64,000 nt of DNA from Acidimicrobiia bacterium (GTDB taxonomy: Bacteria; Actinomycetota; Acidimicrobiia; Acidimicrobiales; AC-14). Shown piece by piece: positions 49,502 to 57,316 of this stretch. How positions within the stretch are numbered: the stretch's first letter is position 1; each line of letters begins with the position of its first letter. Position numbers and translations under genes: made by a program. The notes under the pieces are model-generated. The model was not told the DNA's origin. It made no database searches and saw only the letters and a program-made list of their open reading frames with translations. Location: contig JAHFUP010000015.1 in the NCBI GenBank assembly GCA_023265025.1, positions 1 through 64,000 of the forward strand, in the 5' to 3' direction.

Positions 49502-51087
49502 CCCGCCTCCGCCCACTGGGCGGCACAGCGGCGCCGCTGCGGGCCCGGTGGCTCGGTCGGGTGCGCTTCGGCGACGCCCACGCCCTGCAGCGGGCCCTCT
49601 TCCGGGGCACCACCAACTCCTACCTCCTCCTTCTGGAGCACCACCCCGTCTACACGGTGGGGCTCCGGGGCGCCGGCGACAACCTGCGGGTGCCGGCGGC
49701 CGACCTCGGTGCCGAGCTGATCGCCACCGACAGGGGTGGCGAGGTCACCTGGCACGGGCCGGGGCAGCTGGTCGGCTACCCGATCCTGTCGACGACGGAC
49801 TCCCCCAAGGAGCACGTGCGCTCGGTCGAGCAGCTGGTAATCGACGTCTGCGCCGGCTTGGGCCTGCCCGGCCTCGGCCGAGTCGAGGGCTCCCCCGGCG
49901 TCTGGGTGGACGCGGAGGGGCCGGCGCCCCGGAAGATCTGCGCCATCGGCGTCCGCCGGTCGCGGGGCCGGACGATGCACGGCTTCGCCCTCAACGTCGA
50001 CCCCGACCTGTCGTGGTTCGACAGGATCATCCCCTGCGGAATCGCCGGCAAGGGCGTGACGTCGTTGGCCGCCGAGGGGATCGGCGCCGGCATGCGCGAG
50101 GTCGTCGACGCTGTCATGGAGGCCGCCAGCGAGCGGTGGGGCGAGGCCGGCGTGGAACGGGTGGACGTCTCGTGGGAACGCGAGGACCCGGTCGGGATGC
50201 CGGTGGCCACCCGCAAGCCCGAGTGGCTGCGGGTCAAGGTCGACCTCGGCCCGGCCTACCGCGACGTCAAGCGGACCATGCGCAGCCTCAAGCTGGTCAC
50301 GGTGTGCGAGGAGGCCGGCTGCCCCAACATCTACGAGTGCTGGCGGGACGGCACCGCCACCTTCATGATCAACGGCGAGCAGTGCACCCGGGCGTGCGGG
50401 TTCTGCCAGGTCGACACCAGTAAGCCCATGCCCGTCGACCCCGCCGAGCCGGAGCGGCTGGCCGAGGCGGTGGCCGACATGGGACTGGCGTATGCGGTCA
50501 TCACCGCGGTCGCCCGCGACGACCTCCCCGACGGCGGAGCGGCCGGGTTCGCCGAGGCGATCCGCGCCGTCCGCGCCAGGTGCCCGGGGACCGCGGTCGA
50601 GGTCCTCATCCCGGACTGCAAGGGCAGACCAGAGGCGTTGGCCACCATCTTCGACGCCCGGCCCGACGTCCTCAACCACAACCTGGAGACCGTCGCCCGC
50701 CTGCAGCGCCACGTGCGGCCCTCCGCCTCCTACGCCCGCAGCCTCTCGGTGCTGGCCCGCGCCGCGGCCGCCGGCCTGGTCACCAAATCGGGCCTCATCC
50801 TCGGCCTGGGCGAGACGGAGGGCGAGGTCCTGGCCGCCATGGCCGACCTCCAGCGGGTGGGCGTGTCGATCCTCACCCTCGGCCAGTACCTCCGGCCCTC
50901 CGCCGGCCACCTGCCGGTGGACCGGTGGTGGACGCCGGCGGAGTTCGACCGGCTGGCCGAAGCCGGCCGTTCACTCGGCTTCGCCCACGTCGAGGCGTCG
51001 CCGCTGACCCGCTCCAGCTACCACGCCCGCCAGGCGGCGAGCGCGGTAGCCGGCGCCCTCGATCTGGCTGCACTGACGTGCCCATAG
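49498..51087 (+). CDS. Fused octanoyltransferase LipB and lipoyl synthase LipA (529 aa)
   Basis: GTG at 49498 overlaps the E2 stop as GTGA. LipB half (about 1-228): HHPVYTVGLRG, RGGEVTWHGPGQLVGYPI (79-96), catalytic Lys 146 in PRKICAIGVR and Cys 180 in IIPCGIAGKGVTSL. LipA half (about 235-529): auxiliary cluster Cys 270/275/281 in CEEAGCPNIYEC, radical SAM Cys 296/300/303 in CTRACGFC, VDPAEPERLAEAV, LNHNLETV, and the C-terminal Ser ligand in TRSSYHA. All residues for both activities are present in one open frame, so octanoyl transfer and sulfur insertion onto E2 would occur on one polypeptide. Confidence 0.95.
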   Translation: MTRLRPLGGTAAPLRARWLGRVRFGDAHALQRALFRGTTNSYLLLLEHHPVYTVGLRGAGDNLRVPAADLGAELIATDRGGEVTWHGPGQLVGYPILSTTDSPKEHVRSVEQLVIDVCAGLGLPGLGRVEGSPGVWVDAEGPAPRKICAIGVRRSRGRTMHGFALNVDPDLSWFDRIIPCGIAGKGVTSLAAEGIGAGMREVVDAVMEAASERWGEAGVERVDVSWEREDPVGMPVATRKPEWLRVKVDLGPAYRDVKRTMRSLKLVTVCEEAGCPNIYECWRDGTATFMINGEQCTRACGFCQVDTSKPMPVDPAEPERLAEAVADMGLAYAVITAVARDDLPDGGAAGFAEAIRAVRARCPGTAVEVLIPDCKGRPEALATIFDARPDVLNHNLETVARLQRHVRPSASYARSLSVLARAAAAGLVTKSGLILGLGETEGEVLAAMADLQRVGVSILTLGQYLRPSAGHLPVDRWWTPAEFDRLAEAGRSLGFAHVEASPLTRSSYHARQAASAVAGALDLAALTCP

Positions 51088-51108
51088 GCACGTAGCGGCA
51101 GCCAAATC
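51061..51108. repeat. 48-bp palindromic repeat, copy 1 (REP-like / terminator)
   Basis: Arms GATCTGGCTGCACTGACGTGCC and GGCACGTAGCGGCAGCCAAATC around CATA; its left arm encodes the last residues of the LipB-LipA fusion and the loop contains its stop. A second copy is at 53562-53609. Confidence 0.75.
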
Positions 51109-51124
51109 GGGAGGGGCGGCGGGA

Positions 51125-51649
51125 TTAGGTCACGGCAAAGCTGACCGGCAGGCACGCCTGCCGGGCGCCGGCGGCGCCACCGGGAGCGGTCGGCAGGGCG
51201 TGGATGACCATGGACTGCGCCGCGCCAGGGGCAATGACGAACGGCACCGTTGTGGTGGCGTACCCGTACCCGCCGGCCCGGACGGTGAAGTCCAGCCACA
51301 CCTCGGTCGAGGTGCTGGCCGGACCGCCGGTGTTGTAGTGCGGGCCGGCGGCGGTTCCGTTGCCGGCGACGCAGGGCCCGACGTGGATGTGGACACCGAA
51401 CCTTGCGCCCGCCGCCGCCGGGTCGAGCCCGGTGAAGAACACCCGGAAGGCCGTGCTGCCATCGGAAGCCACGCCCCAGAGCTCGGCGCTGGCGCCGTCG
51501 GTGGCGTTGTAGGAGGACAGCTGGAAATCGACCAGGTCTCCTTGGGCGTGGACGTAGGACGTCGCCGCCCCGACTGCTGAACTACCCGTGACAAGCCCAG
51601 CGGTCAGCAGTGCCGCCGTGAGCCATCCGAACTTCCTTCTCGTGCGCAA
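51125..51649 (-). CDS. Secreted Cu/Zn-superoxide-dismutase-like protein lacking some metal ligands (174 aa)
   Basis: TTG at 51649 after GGGGGGTT. Signal peptide WLTAALLTAGLVTGSSAVGA. The fold markers are FGVHIHVGPCVAGNGTAAGP then HYN, and a late SMVIHALPT. HxH, the bridging-loop GPHYN and the final His are kept. The zinc-loop His and Asp after GPHYN are replaced by a TEVWLDF strand, and the Cys pair CVAG / ACLP could replace the SOD disulfide. Possibly a copper-only or non-catalytic SOD-like or CHRD-like protein. Confidence 0.6.
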   Translation of the reverse strand: MRTRRKFGWLTAALLTAGLVTGSSAVGAATSYVHAQGDLVDFQLSSYNATDGASAELWGVASDGSTAFRVFFTGLDPAAAGARFGVHIHVGPCVAGNGTAAGPHYNTGGPASTSTEVWLDFTVRAGGYGYATTTVPFVIAPGAAQSMVIHALPTAPGGAAGARQACLPVSFAVT

Positions 51650-51715
51650 AGAACCCCCCAGGTTTGTGGAGTGCGCAGCTTGTCACAACGCGCGGGTGAC
51701 TACCCTGACCCCCAG

Positions 51716-52825
51716 ATGGTCACCACCGCAGCCCTGGCCGCCCGCAACGACGCTGTCCGGGCACAGATGCGGCGGCTGGGTGTCGACACCCTCCTGCTCT
51801 CCCTCGGCGCCGAGCTGCCGTGGCTCACCGGGTACACGGCCATGCCCCTGGAGCGGCTCACGATGCTGGTCCTGTCGCTGGATGCCGAAGCCATCCTCGT
51901 CGTCCCCGCCCTCGAGGCGGCACGGGTCGAGCCCCGCCCCGAGCTGTTCGCGCTGCGCCCGTGGGCCGAGACCGAGAACCCGATCGACGTGGTCACGGGT
52001 GTCGTCGGACGGTCGCGCCGCCGGCTCGGGATATCAGAGCGCACCTGGGCGAGGTTCCTGCTCGCCCTCCAGACCGAGCTGCCCCGGTCGACGTGGATGA
52101 ACTCGTCCCGGATCACCAGCCCGCTCCGGGCGGTCAAGGACCCCGACGAGGTCACCGCCCTCCGCCGGGCGTCCGCCGCCGCCGACCGGGTGGCCGCCGA
52201 GTTGCTGACGAGCCAGATTCCCCTGATCGGCCGGACGGAAGCCGACGTCTCACGGGAGCTGGGCCAGCGCCTCGTCGACGAGGGCCACGACACCGTCAAC
52301 TTCGCCATCGTGGCCAGCGGTCCGAACGCGGCCAGCCCCCACCATCATCCCGGAGGCCGCACCATCGGCGCCGGCGAGGCCGTCGTCTGCGACTTCGGCG
52401 GCACCATGGACGGCTACTGCTCGGACATCACCCGGACGATCTTCACCGGCGAGCCGCCCGAGGAGTTCCTCGACCTCTACGCCGCCCTGGCCGGCGCCCA
52501 GGCCGCCGCCGTCGACGCCGCCCGGGTCGGCACGCCGTGCGAGGACGTGGACGCTGTGGCCCGAGACCTCATCACCGACGCCGGCTACGGCGACCAGTTC
52601 ATCCACCGCACCGGCCACGGGATCGGGTTGGAGGAGCACGAGGACCCCTATCTGGTCCGCGGGAACCGCGACCCCCTCGCCGCCGGCCACGCCTTCTCCG
52701 TCGAGCCCGGCATCTACGTCGACGGCCGGTGGGGCGCCCGCATCGAGGACATCGTGGTGGCCACCGACGCCGGCCCCGAGCCGCTCAACCGGGCCGACCA
52801 CGCCCTCGCCATCGTGGAGCACTGA
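51716..52825 (+). CDS. M24-family Xaa-Pro aminopeptidase-like protein (369 aa)
   Basis: N-terminal creatinase-like domain (about 1-130, LGVDTLLLSLGAELPWLTGY) and C-terminal pita-bread domain. All five dinuclear metal ligands are seen: two Asp in VCDFGGTMDGYCSDITRT, His in HRTGHGIGLEEHEDPYL, Glu in SVEPGIYVDGRWGARIEDIV (first and last Glu). It removes N-terminal residues before Pro or acts on related amide substrates. The SDR gene begins six bases after its stop. Confidence 0.92.
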   Translation: MVTTAALAARNDAVRAQMRRLGVDTLLLSLGAELPWLTGYTAMPLERLTMLVLSLDAEAILVVPALEAARVEPRPELFALRPWAETENPIDVVTGVVGRSRRRLGISERTWARFLLALQTELPRSTWMNSSRITSPLRAVKDPDEVTALRRASAAADRVAAELLTSQIPLIGRTEADVSRELGQRLVDEGHDTVNFAIVASGPNAASPHHHPGGRTIGAGEAVVCDFGGTMDGYCSDITRTIFTGEPPEEFLDLYAALAGAQAAAVDAARVGTPCEDVDAVARDLITDAGYGDQFIHRTGHGIGLEEHEDPYLVRGNRDPLAAGHAFSVEPGIYVDGRWGARIEDIVVATDAGPEPLNRADHALAIVEH

Positions 52826-52830
52826 GCCGC

Positions 52831-53550
52831 TTGGATCTGGGCGTCGCCGGCCGGGTGGCGCTGGTCACCGCGGCCTCGAAGGGCCTGGGGCGGGCATCGG
52901 CGGTCGCACTGGCCCAGGAGGGGGCGAAGGTCGTCATCTGCGCCCGGGGCGCCGAGGCACTCGACTCGGCCCGGGCGGAGTTGGAGGGCTACACCGAGGT
53001 AGTGGCCATCTCGGCCGACGTGACCAACCCGACGGTGCCGGCGGACCTGATCCGAGCTGCCGTCGACCAGTTCGGCCGGCTGGACATCCTCGTCGCCAAC
53101 GCCGGCGGCCCGCCGGCGGCCCGGTCGCTCGACGTCGACGACGCCCAGCTCGAGGCGGCGCTGAACGCCAACCTGCTCACCTCCGTACGCCTGGTGCGGG
53201 AGGCCGTCCCCCACATGCGGGCCGGCGGGTGGGGGCGGATCTGCCTCCTCACCTCGTCGTCCATCAAGCAGCCCATCCCGACGCTGGCGCTGTCGAACAC
53301 GGCCCGCACCGCCCTGTGGGCCTGGGCCAAGACCGCCGCCACCGATCTCTTCGACGACGGCATCACCATGAACCTCATCTGCCCCGGCTCCCACGCCACC
53401 GACCGCATGAAGGACATCAAGCTGAGCGGTCCCATAGGAGACCCCGCCGCCTTCGGTCAGGTGGTGGCGTTCCTCTGCTCGGAGCCCGCCAACTTCATCA
53501 GCGGCTCAACCGTCCTCGTCGACGGCGGCCGCGCCGTAGGCCTGGTCTAA
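52831..53550 (+). CDS. SDR-family protein without the catalytic Tyr and Lys (239 aa)
   Basis: TTG at 52831. Rossmann NAD(P) site VALVTAASKGLGRASAVALA, then DVTNP, LVANAGGPP and C-terminal FLCSEPANFISGSTVLVDGG fit FabG-like oxidoreductases. The active-site stretch reads LLTSSSIKQPIPTLALSNTA followed by RTALWAWAK. The Ser is present, but the YxxxK positions are Ser and Arg (SNTAR). It belongs to an atypical subgroup whose activity is uncertain. Co-transcribed with the M24 peptidase. Confidence 0.85.
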   Translation: MDLGVAGRVALVTAASKGLGRASAVALAQEGAKVVICARGAEALDSARAELEGYTEVVAISADVTNPTVPADLIRAAVDQFGRLDILVANAGGPPAARSLDVDDAQLEAALNANLLTSVRLVREAVPHMRAGGWGRICLLTSSSIKQPIPTLALSNTARTALWAWAKTAATDLFDDGITMNLICPGSHATDRMKDIKLSGPIGDPAAFGQVVAFLCSEPANFISGSTVLVDGGRAVGLV

Positions 53551-53561
53551 CGCCGCCGCTC

Positions 53562-53609
53562 GATCTGGCTGCAGTGGCGTGCCTAGAGGCACGTCAGTGC
53601 AGCCAATTC
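53562..53609. repeat. 48-bp palindromic repeat, copy 2 (REP-like / terminator)
   Basis: Arms GATCTGGCTGCAGTGGCGTGCC and GGCACGTCAGTGCAGCCAATTC around TAGA. The right arm carries the same 17-bp core GGCTGCACTGACGTGCC (as its complement) as copy 1. Located between the SDR stop and the convergent small gene at 53617. Confidence 0.75.
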
Positions 53610-53616
53610 GGATGTG

Positions 53617-53847
53617 TCAATCGTCGGTGTGCTCGGGGTAGCGCTGCTCGCGGCGCCGATTCTCGTCCTGGGCCTTGATCTCGTCGGTCCAGCTCGCCAT
53701 GACCTGGTCGAACTTGCCCAGCCGCCGGCGGAAGCGGCGGGCCTCGACCTTCGGCGCCAGCTTCGGCCAGAACAGCCGGACGACCAGGAGCGACATGGCC
53801 ACGGTCAAGGAGCAGTAGGCCGCAATCTCCAAAGCGCCGTTCAACAC
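53617..53847 (-). CDS. Small single-helix membrane protein (76 aa)
   Basis: GTG at 53847 after GGGAGGAG. N-terminal helix (LEIAAYCSLTVAMSLLVVRL), then a basic amphipathic tail (RRFRRRLGKFDQVMASWTDE, RRREQRYPEH). Type II-like orientation with a charged cytoplasmic tail. No family recognised. It is convergent with the SDR gene across the palindrome at 53562. Confidence 0.6.
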   Translation of the reverse strand: MLNGALEIAAYCSLTVAMSLLVVRLFWPKLAPKVEARRFRRRLGKFDQVMASWTDEIKAQDENRRREQRYPEHTDD

Positions 53848-53993
53848 TTGTCGCTCCTCCCGGGTCGAAAAGAACTACCCCTGTACACTATCTCGGCTGT
53901 CACGACAACGACCTTGAGCCTTGACGGTGTCTTTTCCGTGCCGGTCCGGATCTGAAACCCTATGCCTTTGAAACGGCGTGCGAAACTCGCCGG
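53848..53993. promoter_or_regulatory. Divergent promoter region between two membrane-protein genes
   Basis: About 146 bp, locally AT-richer (GAAAAGAACTACCCCTGTAC, CACTATCTCGGCTGTCACG), between starts at 53847 and 53994. No specific operator is recognised. Confidence 0.35.
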
Positions 53994-54854
53994 GTGATCC
54001 GCCTCGACGCTGCGACGGTCCTCTTGCAGTGGGCGACGGGCGGGTTGCTGTTCTTGTGGGTCACCACCCGCCGGCGAGAGGTGGGCATCGGCTACGGCTG
54101 GCTGCTGCGGGGCGTGTACGGGATCCTGGCCCTCGGGGCGTTCGCGGCCGGCGTGGTGGTCGACCCGGTAGGTGTCCGGGACGCCTGCTCGTTGGGCGTG
54201 GGGGCGGCCTCGGCCGTGGCCCTGACGTCCTCGATCGTGCGCCGCAAGGCCGGCGTGGCCGGCGAGCGGGCCCGGAGGGAGCGCAAGGCCACGCGGGTGG
54301 CGGCGATGGCCGGAAAGGTCGCCCCTGAGGTCGCCGCCGGCCCCGACACCGGCCCCGTCCGTGAGTTCCCGCCGGCGCTCGACATCGTGGCCCCGGCCAT
54401 CGGCCTGGTCGGGCTGGTGGCGGCCGGGATGGCCGCCGGCGGCCCGGACGCCCTGGCCGTGGCCCGCACCCTCGCCGGCGCGCTGTTCCTCGGGGCGGTC
54501 TCCGACGCCATGCTCCTGGGCCACTGGTATCTCGTCCAGCCGGGCCTCGGCCGGGGCCCGCTCCTCGAGCTCAATCGCTGGCTGGCCCTCACCTGGCCGC
54601 TGGAGGTCGGACTGCTCCTCTGGCCGACCGGGATGCTGTCGGTGCTGTCGGGCTCGGTCGACGACGGCTGGGACGGCACCCTCGGCTGGTTCTGGGTGGC
54701 GTGCGCGGTGACCACGCTCGTCCTGACGGCCGTCACCAAGGCCGCCCTGAAGGAGAAGGCGTACTCCGCCGTCATGGCCGCCACCGGCCTGCTCTACCTG
54801 GCCATCCTCACCGCCTTCGGCACCGACCTGGTGGCCCGCGCCATCCTGGCCTGA
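53994..54854 (+). CDS. Polytopic membrane protein of unknown function (286 aa)
   Basis: GTG at 53994. About eight hydrophobic segments in two groups of three and five (TVLLQWATGGLLFLWVTTRR; LDIVAPAIGLVGLVAAGMAA; VACAVTTLVLTAVTKAALKE; VMAATGLLYLAILTAFGTDL). They are separated by a basic cytoplasmic loop (RARRERKATRVAAMAGK). The motif LGHWYLVQPGLGRGPL with conserved His/Trp looks like a ligand or heme-binding turn, but that is only a resemblance. Confidence 0.7.
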   Translation: MIRLDAATVLLQWATGGLLFLWVTTRRREVGIGYGWLLRGVYGILALGAFAAGVVVDPVGVRDACSLGVGAASAVALTSSIVRRKAGVAGERARRERKATRVAAMAGKVAPEVAAGPDTGPVREFPPALDIVAPAIGLVGLVAAGMAAGGPDALAVARTLAGALFLGAVSDAMLLGHWYLVQPGLGRGPLLELNRWLALTWPLEVGLLLWPTGMLSVLSGSVDDGWDGTLGWFWVACAVTTLVLTAVTKAALKEKAYSAVMAATGLLYLAILTAFGTDLVARAILA

Positions 54855-54855
54855 T

Positions 54856-56094
54856 TCAGGGGCCGAACGTGACCGGCAACCAGGTCCGGCCGGAGTCGGT
54901 GGTCAGGAGCAGGCGCCCGTCACCCGCCGGCCCGCGGGTCACCACAAACCCACGGGCGGCGTCGGTGAAGGTCAGGTCATCGAGCGGGGTGCCTCCCCCC
55001 AGCTCGGTGTAGACGGTGGCCCAGGTCTGGCCCCCGTCGTCGGTCCGGTACAGCCACGATGCGCCACTGACGGCAGCGACGACGATCGTCGTGCGGGAAG
55101 CGGCGGCGACGCCGCGGACTGACCCCCCGGAAGGGGGTGCGCCTGCTGCCGTCCAGGTCCGCCCTCCGTCGGACGAGCGGACGAGCGTTTTGAAGGACGA
55201 TCCGGCCGCGGCGCCATGGGTGCATACCGCAACGATGTCGCTGCCGGCGCCGGCCAGTTCGACGCCCGCCTGTGGGCACGGCAGGCCCCGCCGTTCGAGC
55301 CCGGCTGGGGAGATGGCCAACAGGACGCCGTCGGCGCCGGCGATGTAGGCGATGGGGCCCTGCAGCACGACGCCGGTGCCGAACATCGGCTCGGAGCCTG
55401 CTGACCGCCAGTCGTCGGTGCCGACCGTGCTGGTGTACACGTAGGAGGCAGTGGAGCGGGCCACGGCCCAGACCCGTCCGGCGCCAGCCTCCAGGCTCGA
55501 GACCTCGCCGGGCGGTGTGTCCAGATGGCGCCACGTCGCCCCGCCGTCGTGGGTGGCCCAGACGCCGATGGCGTTGATCCCGTAGATCCATCCGTTTCTT
55601 TCGTCGGCGAAGCGCACTCCCGTGATCCCATCGACGCCGGCCGGCGGAGCAGGGATGCCCGCCCAGCTCGATCCGCCGTCGGTGGTGCGGATCAGCGCCG
55701 GGCAGCGCCGGTCGGCGCACGGTGCGGTCCCCAGCACCCAACCCTGACGAGTCGACACCCATGTCACCGAGACCGGTTGGAACCCCGCCGGCACCGGGCC
55801 GGAGCTCGGGGCCAGTGCCGGCGCCGGCCGGGCCGACGGCGACTCGGGGACCGTCGTCGCCGGCGTCCCGGCGGTGCGGACCTCCTGAGGCCGGTCGGAG
55901 CCCCCACGGGTCGAGACGAGCACGGCTGCGACGACGACGACAACGGCCCCAACGACAGACGTGACGCCGGCCCGCCGACGCCGCCGCGCGGGCGGGACGA
56001 AGCGGCCGGCGACGCGTGACCACTCCGGTTGGGACGGAACCACGGCGTCGGCTCGGCGGTGGAGCGCGTCGCGCAGCCGGTCGTCGACCGTCAC
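54856..56094 (-). CDS. Membrane-anchored Asp-box propeller protein coupled to an ECF sigma factor (412 aa)
   Basis: GTG at 56094 overlaps the sigma-factor stop (GTGA). Short cytoplasmic part of about 47 residues (DDRLRDALHRRADAVVPSQP), one helix (GAVVVVVAAVLVST, about 50-63), then an outward propeller. Its Asp-box blades are RTTDGGSSWAGI, THDGGATWRHL, SSDGGRTWTAA, RTDDGGQTWAT and TTDSGRTWLPV. The position is that of an anti-sigma factor, so the cytoplasmic stub may bind the sigma factor. It lacks a zinc-binding HxxxCxxC motif. Confidence 0.8.
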   Translation of the reverse strand: MTVDDRLRDALHRRADAVVPSQPEWSRVAGRFVPPARRRRRAGVTSVVGAVVVVVAAVLVSTRGGSDRPQEVRTAGTPATTVPESPSARPAPALAPSSGPVPAGFQPVSVTWVSTRQGWVLGTAPCADRRCPALIRTTDGGSSWAGIPAPPAGVDGITGVRFADERNGWIYGINAIGVWATHDGGATWRHLDTPPGEVSSLEAGAGRVWAVARSTASYVYTSTVGTDDWRSAGSEPMFGTGVVLQGPIAYIAGADGVLLAISPAGLERRGLPCPQAGVELAGAGSDIVAVCTHGAAAGSSFKTLVRSSDGGRTWTAAGAPPSGGSVRGVAAASRTTIVVAAVSGASWLYRTDDGGQTWATVYTELGGGTPLDDLTFTDAARGFVVTRGPAGDGRLLLTTDSGRTWLPVTFGP

Positions 56095-56561
56095 GCCTCC
56101 ACCACCTTCCGAAGGCGGGCCAGGCCGCGGGAGATCAGCGACTTGACGGTGCCCGGCCGACAACCGAGGACGACGGCGATGTCGGCCTCGGGAAGATCGT
56201 CGTAGTAACGTAGGACCAGCGCGGCCCGCTGGCGGGCCGGGAGCCCGGCCAGGGCGTCCAGGATCTCGTCGGCCCCCAGCTCGACGGACGCCGGCCGGTC
56301 AGTCCGGAGCAGCGCCCGTTCCAGCGTCCGCCGTCGGCCAGCGGACCGGCACGCGTTCACGACCGACCGGCGCAGGTAGGCGGCCGGGTCGTCGATACGG
56401 TCGAACCGGGGATACAGCCGTACGAAGCAGTCCTGCACCACCTCCTCGGCGGTGTCCTGGGAGTCGACGAGCAGCGTGGCCAGGCGCACCATGGCCGCGT
56501 ACCGGTCCCGGTGCAGTGCGGCCAAGGTCGCCGGTCGGGGCTCCACCGCAACAGACTGCAC
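56091..56561 (-). CDS. ECF sigma factor, SigE-like (156 aa)
   Basis: GTG at 56561 (a second GTG at 56546 is possible). Region 2: RDRYAAMVRLATLLVDSQDT, AEEVVQDCFVRLYPRFDRID, DDPAAYLRRSVVNACRS. Region 4: LPARQRAALVLRYYDDLPEA, then DIAVVLGCRPGTVKSLISRG. It should direct RNA polymerase to stress or envelope promoters. Coupled to the downstream membrane Asp-box protein. Oriented away from the TetR gene. Confidence 0.92.
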   Translation of the reverse strand: MQSVAVEPRPATLAALHRDRYAAMVRLATLLVDSQDTAEEVVQDCFVRLYPRFDRIDDPAAYLRRSVVNACRSAGRRRTLERALLRTDRPASVELGADEILDALAGLPARQRAALVLRYYDDLPEADIAVVLGCRPGTVKSLISRGLARLRKVVEA

Positions 56562-56607
56562 ACATCAAGGACGCAGAGCCGGCCCGGAAGGTTGCACCCG
56601 AAACTCC

Positions 56608-57237
56608 TCAGGCGCCCCGCAACGTCACCAGCTCCAAGAGCGGGCCCACCTTGGCGCCGGTGCGGAACAGCGACTCGGCCGGCGCCGGATCCTCGGTGAG
56701 GTGGGTGAGCATGGCCGCGCCCAGGTAGAGCGACACGATGGCGAAGGCCAGGTCGCGGCTGGGCACCAGCGGGCCGACGCTCGACCGCGCCATGACGCGG
56801 ATCACCGCATCCTCGGTGAATGTGATCCAGGGCTGCATGCGGGCGGCGATGGCCGGCCCGAGCTCGGGCATGGCCGACGCGCCGGCGATCATCTCGGCCA
56901 GCACTTTGATATGCCCGCCGGCCAGGTCCTCCTGATACGCCTCGCTGGCGACGGCGAGCAGCTCGGGCATGGAGTCGACCGAGTCGATGGCGGCCCGGTA
57001 GCGGGCCATACGCAGCTCGCTGGTGTGGTCGAGGGCGGCGATCAGCAGGTCGTTGACGCTGCCGAAGTGGTAGAAGACCAGGGCCTGGTTGAACCCACCG
57101 GTGGCGGCGATGGCCCGGGCGCTGGTGGCGGCGAAGCCCCGCTCCTTGATCGTCTGGACCGCAGCCTCGACGATCCGCGAGCGGGTGCCTTCACGGATGG
57201 AACGGGCGACCGCCCCGGTCGGTCCCGATTTGGCCAC
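56608..57237 (-). CDS. TetR-family repressor (209 aa)
   Basis: GTG at 57237. N-terminal HTH: SRIVEAAVQTIKERGFAATS, ARAIAATGGFNQALVFYHFG, SVNDLLIAAL, typical of TetR regulators. The C-terminal ligand domain (about 60-209) has AIDSVDSMPELLAVASEAYQ. A quasi-palindrome at 57260-57277 lies 23 bp upstream of its start. The targets may be itself and the gene ending at 57317. Confidence 0.92.
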   Translation of the reverse strand: MAKSGPTGAVARSIREGTRSRIVEAAVQTIKERGFAATSARAIAATGGFNQALVFYHFGSVNDLLIAALDHTSELRMARYRAAIDSVDSMPELLAVASEAYQEDLAGGHIKVLAEMIAGASAMPELGPAIAARMQPWITFTEDAVIRVMARSSVGPLVPSRDLAFAIVSLYLGAAMLTHLTEDPAPAESLFRTGAKVGPLLELVTLRGA

Positions 57238-57259
57238 GGCAGTCGCTCCGATCAGTCGG

Positions 57260-57277
57260 TTTGATCAACTGCTCAAA
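57260..57277. promoter_or_regulatory. Candidate TetR operator
   Basis: TTTGATCA-ac-TGCTCAAA is an 18-bp quasi-palindrome (7 of 8 positions match) directly upstream of the TetR start; TTGAGC within it could also be a -35 element. Confidence 0.5.
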
Positions 57278-57316
57278 TCCTCGCGCCACGCGGTAGGGCT
57301 TTCAACCGCCTGCCTC

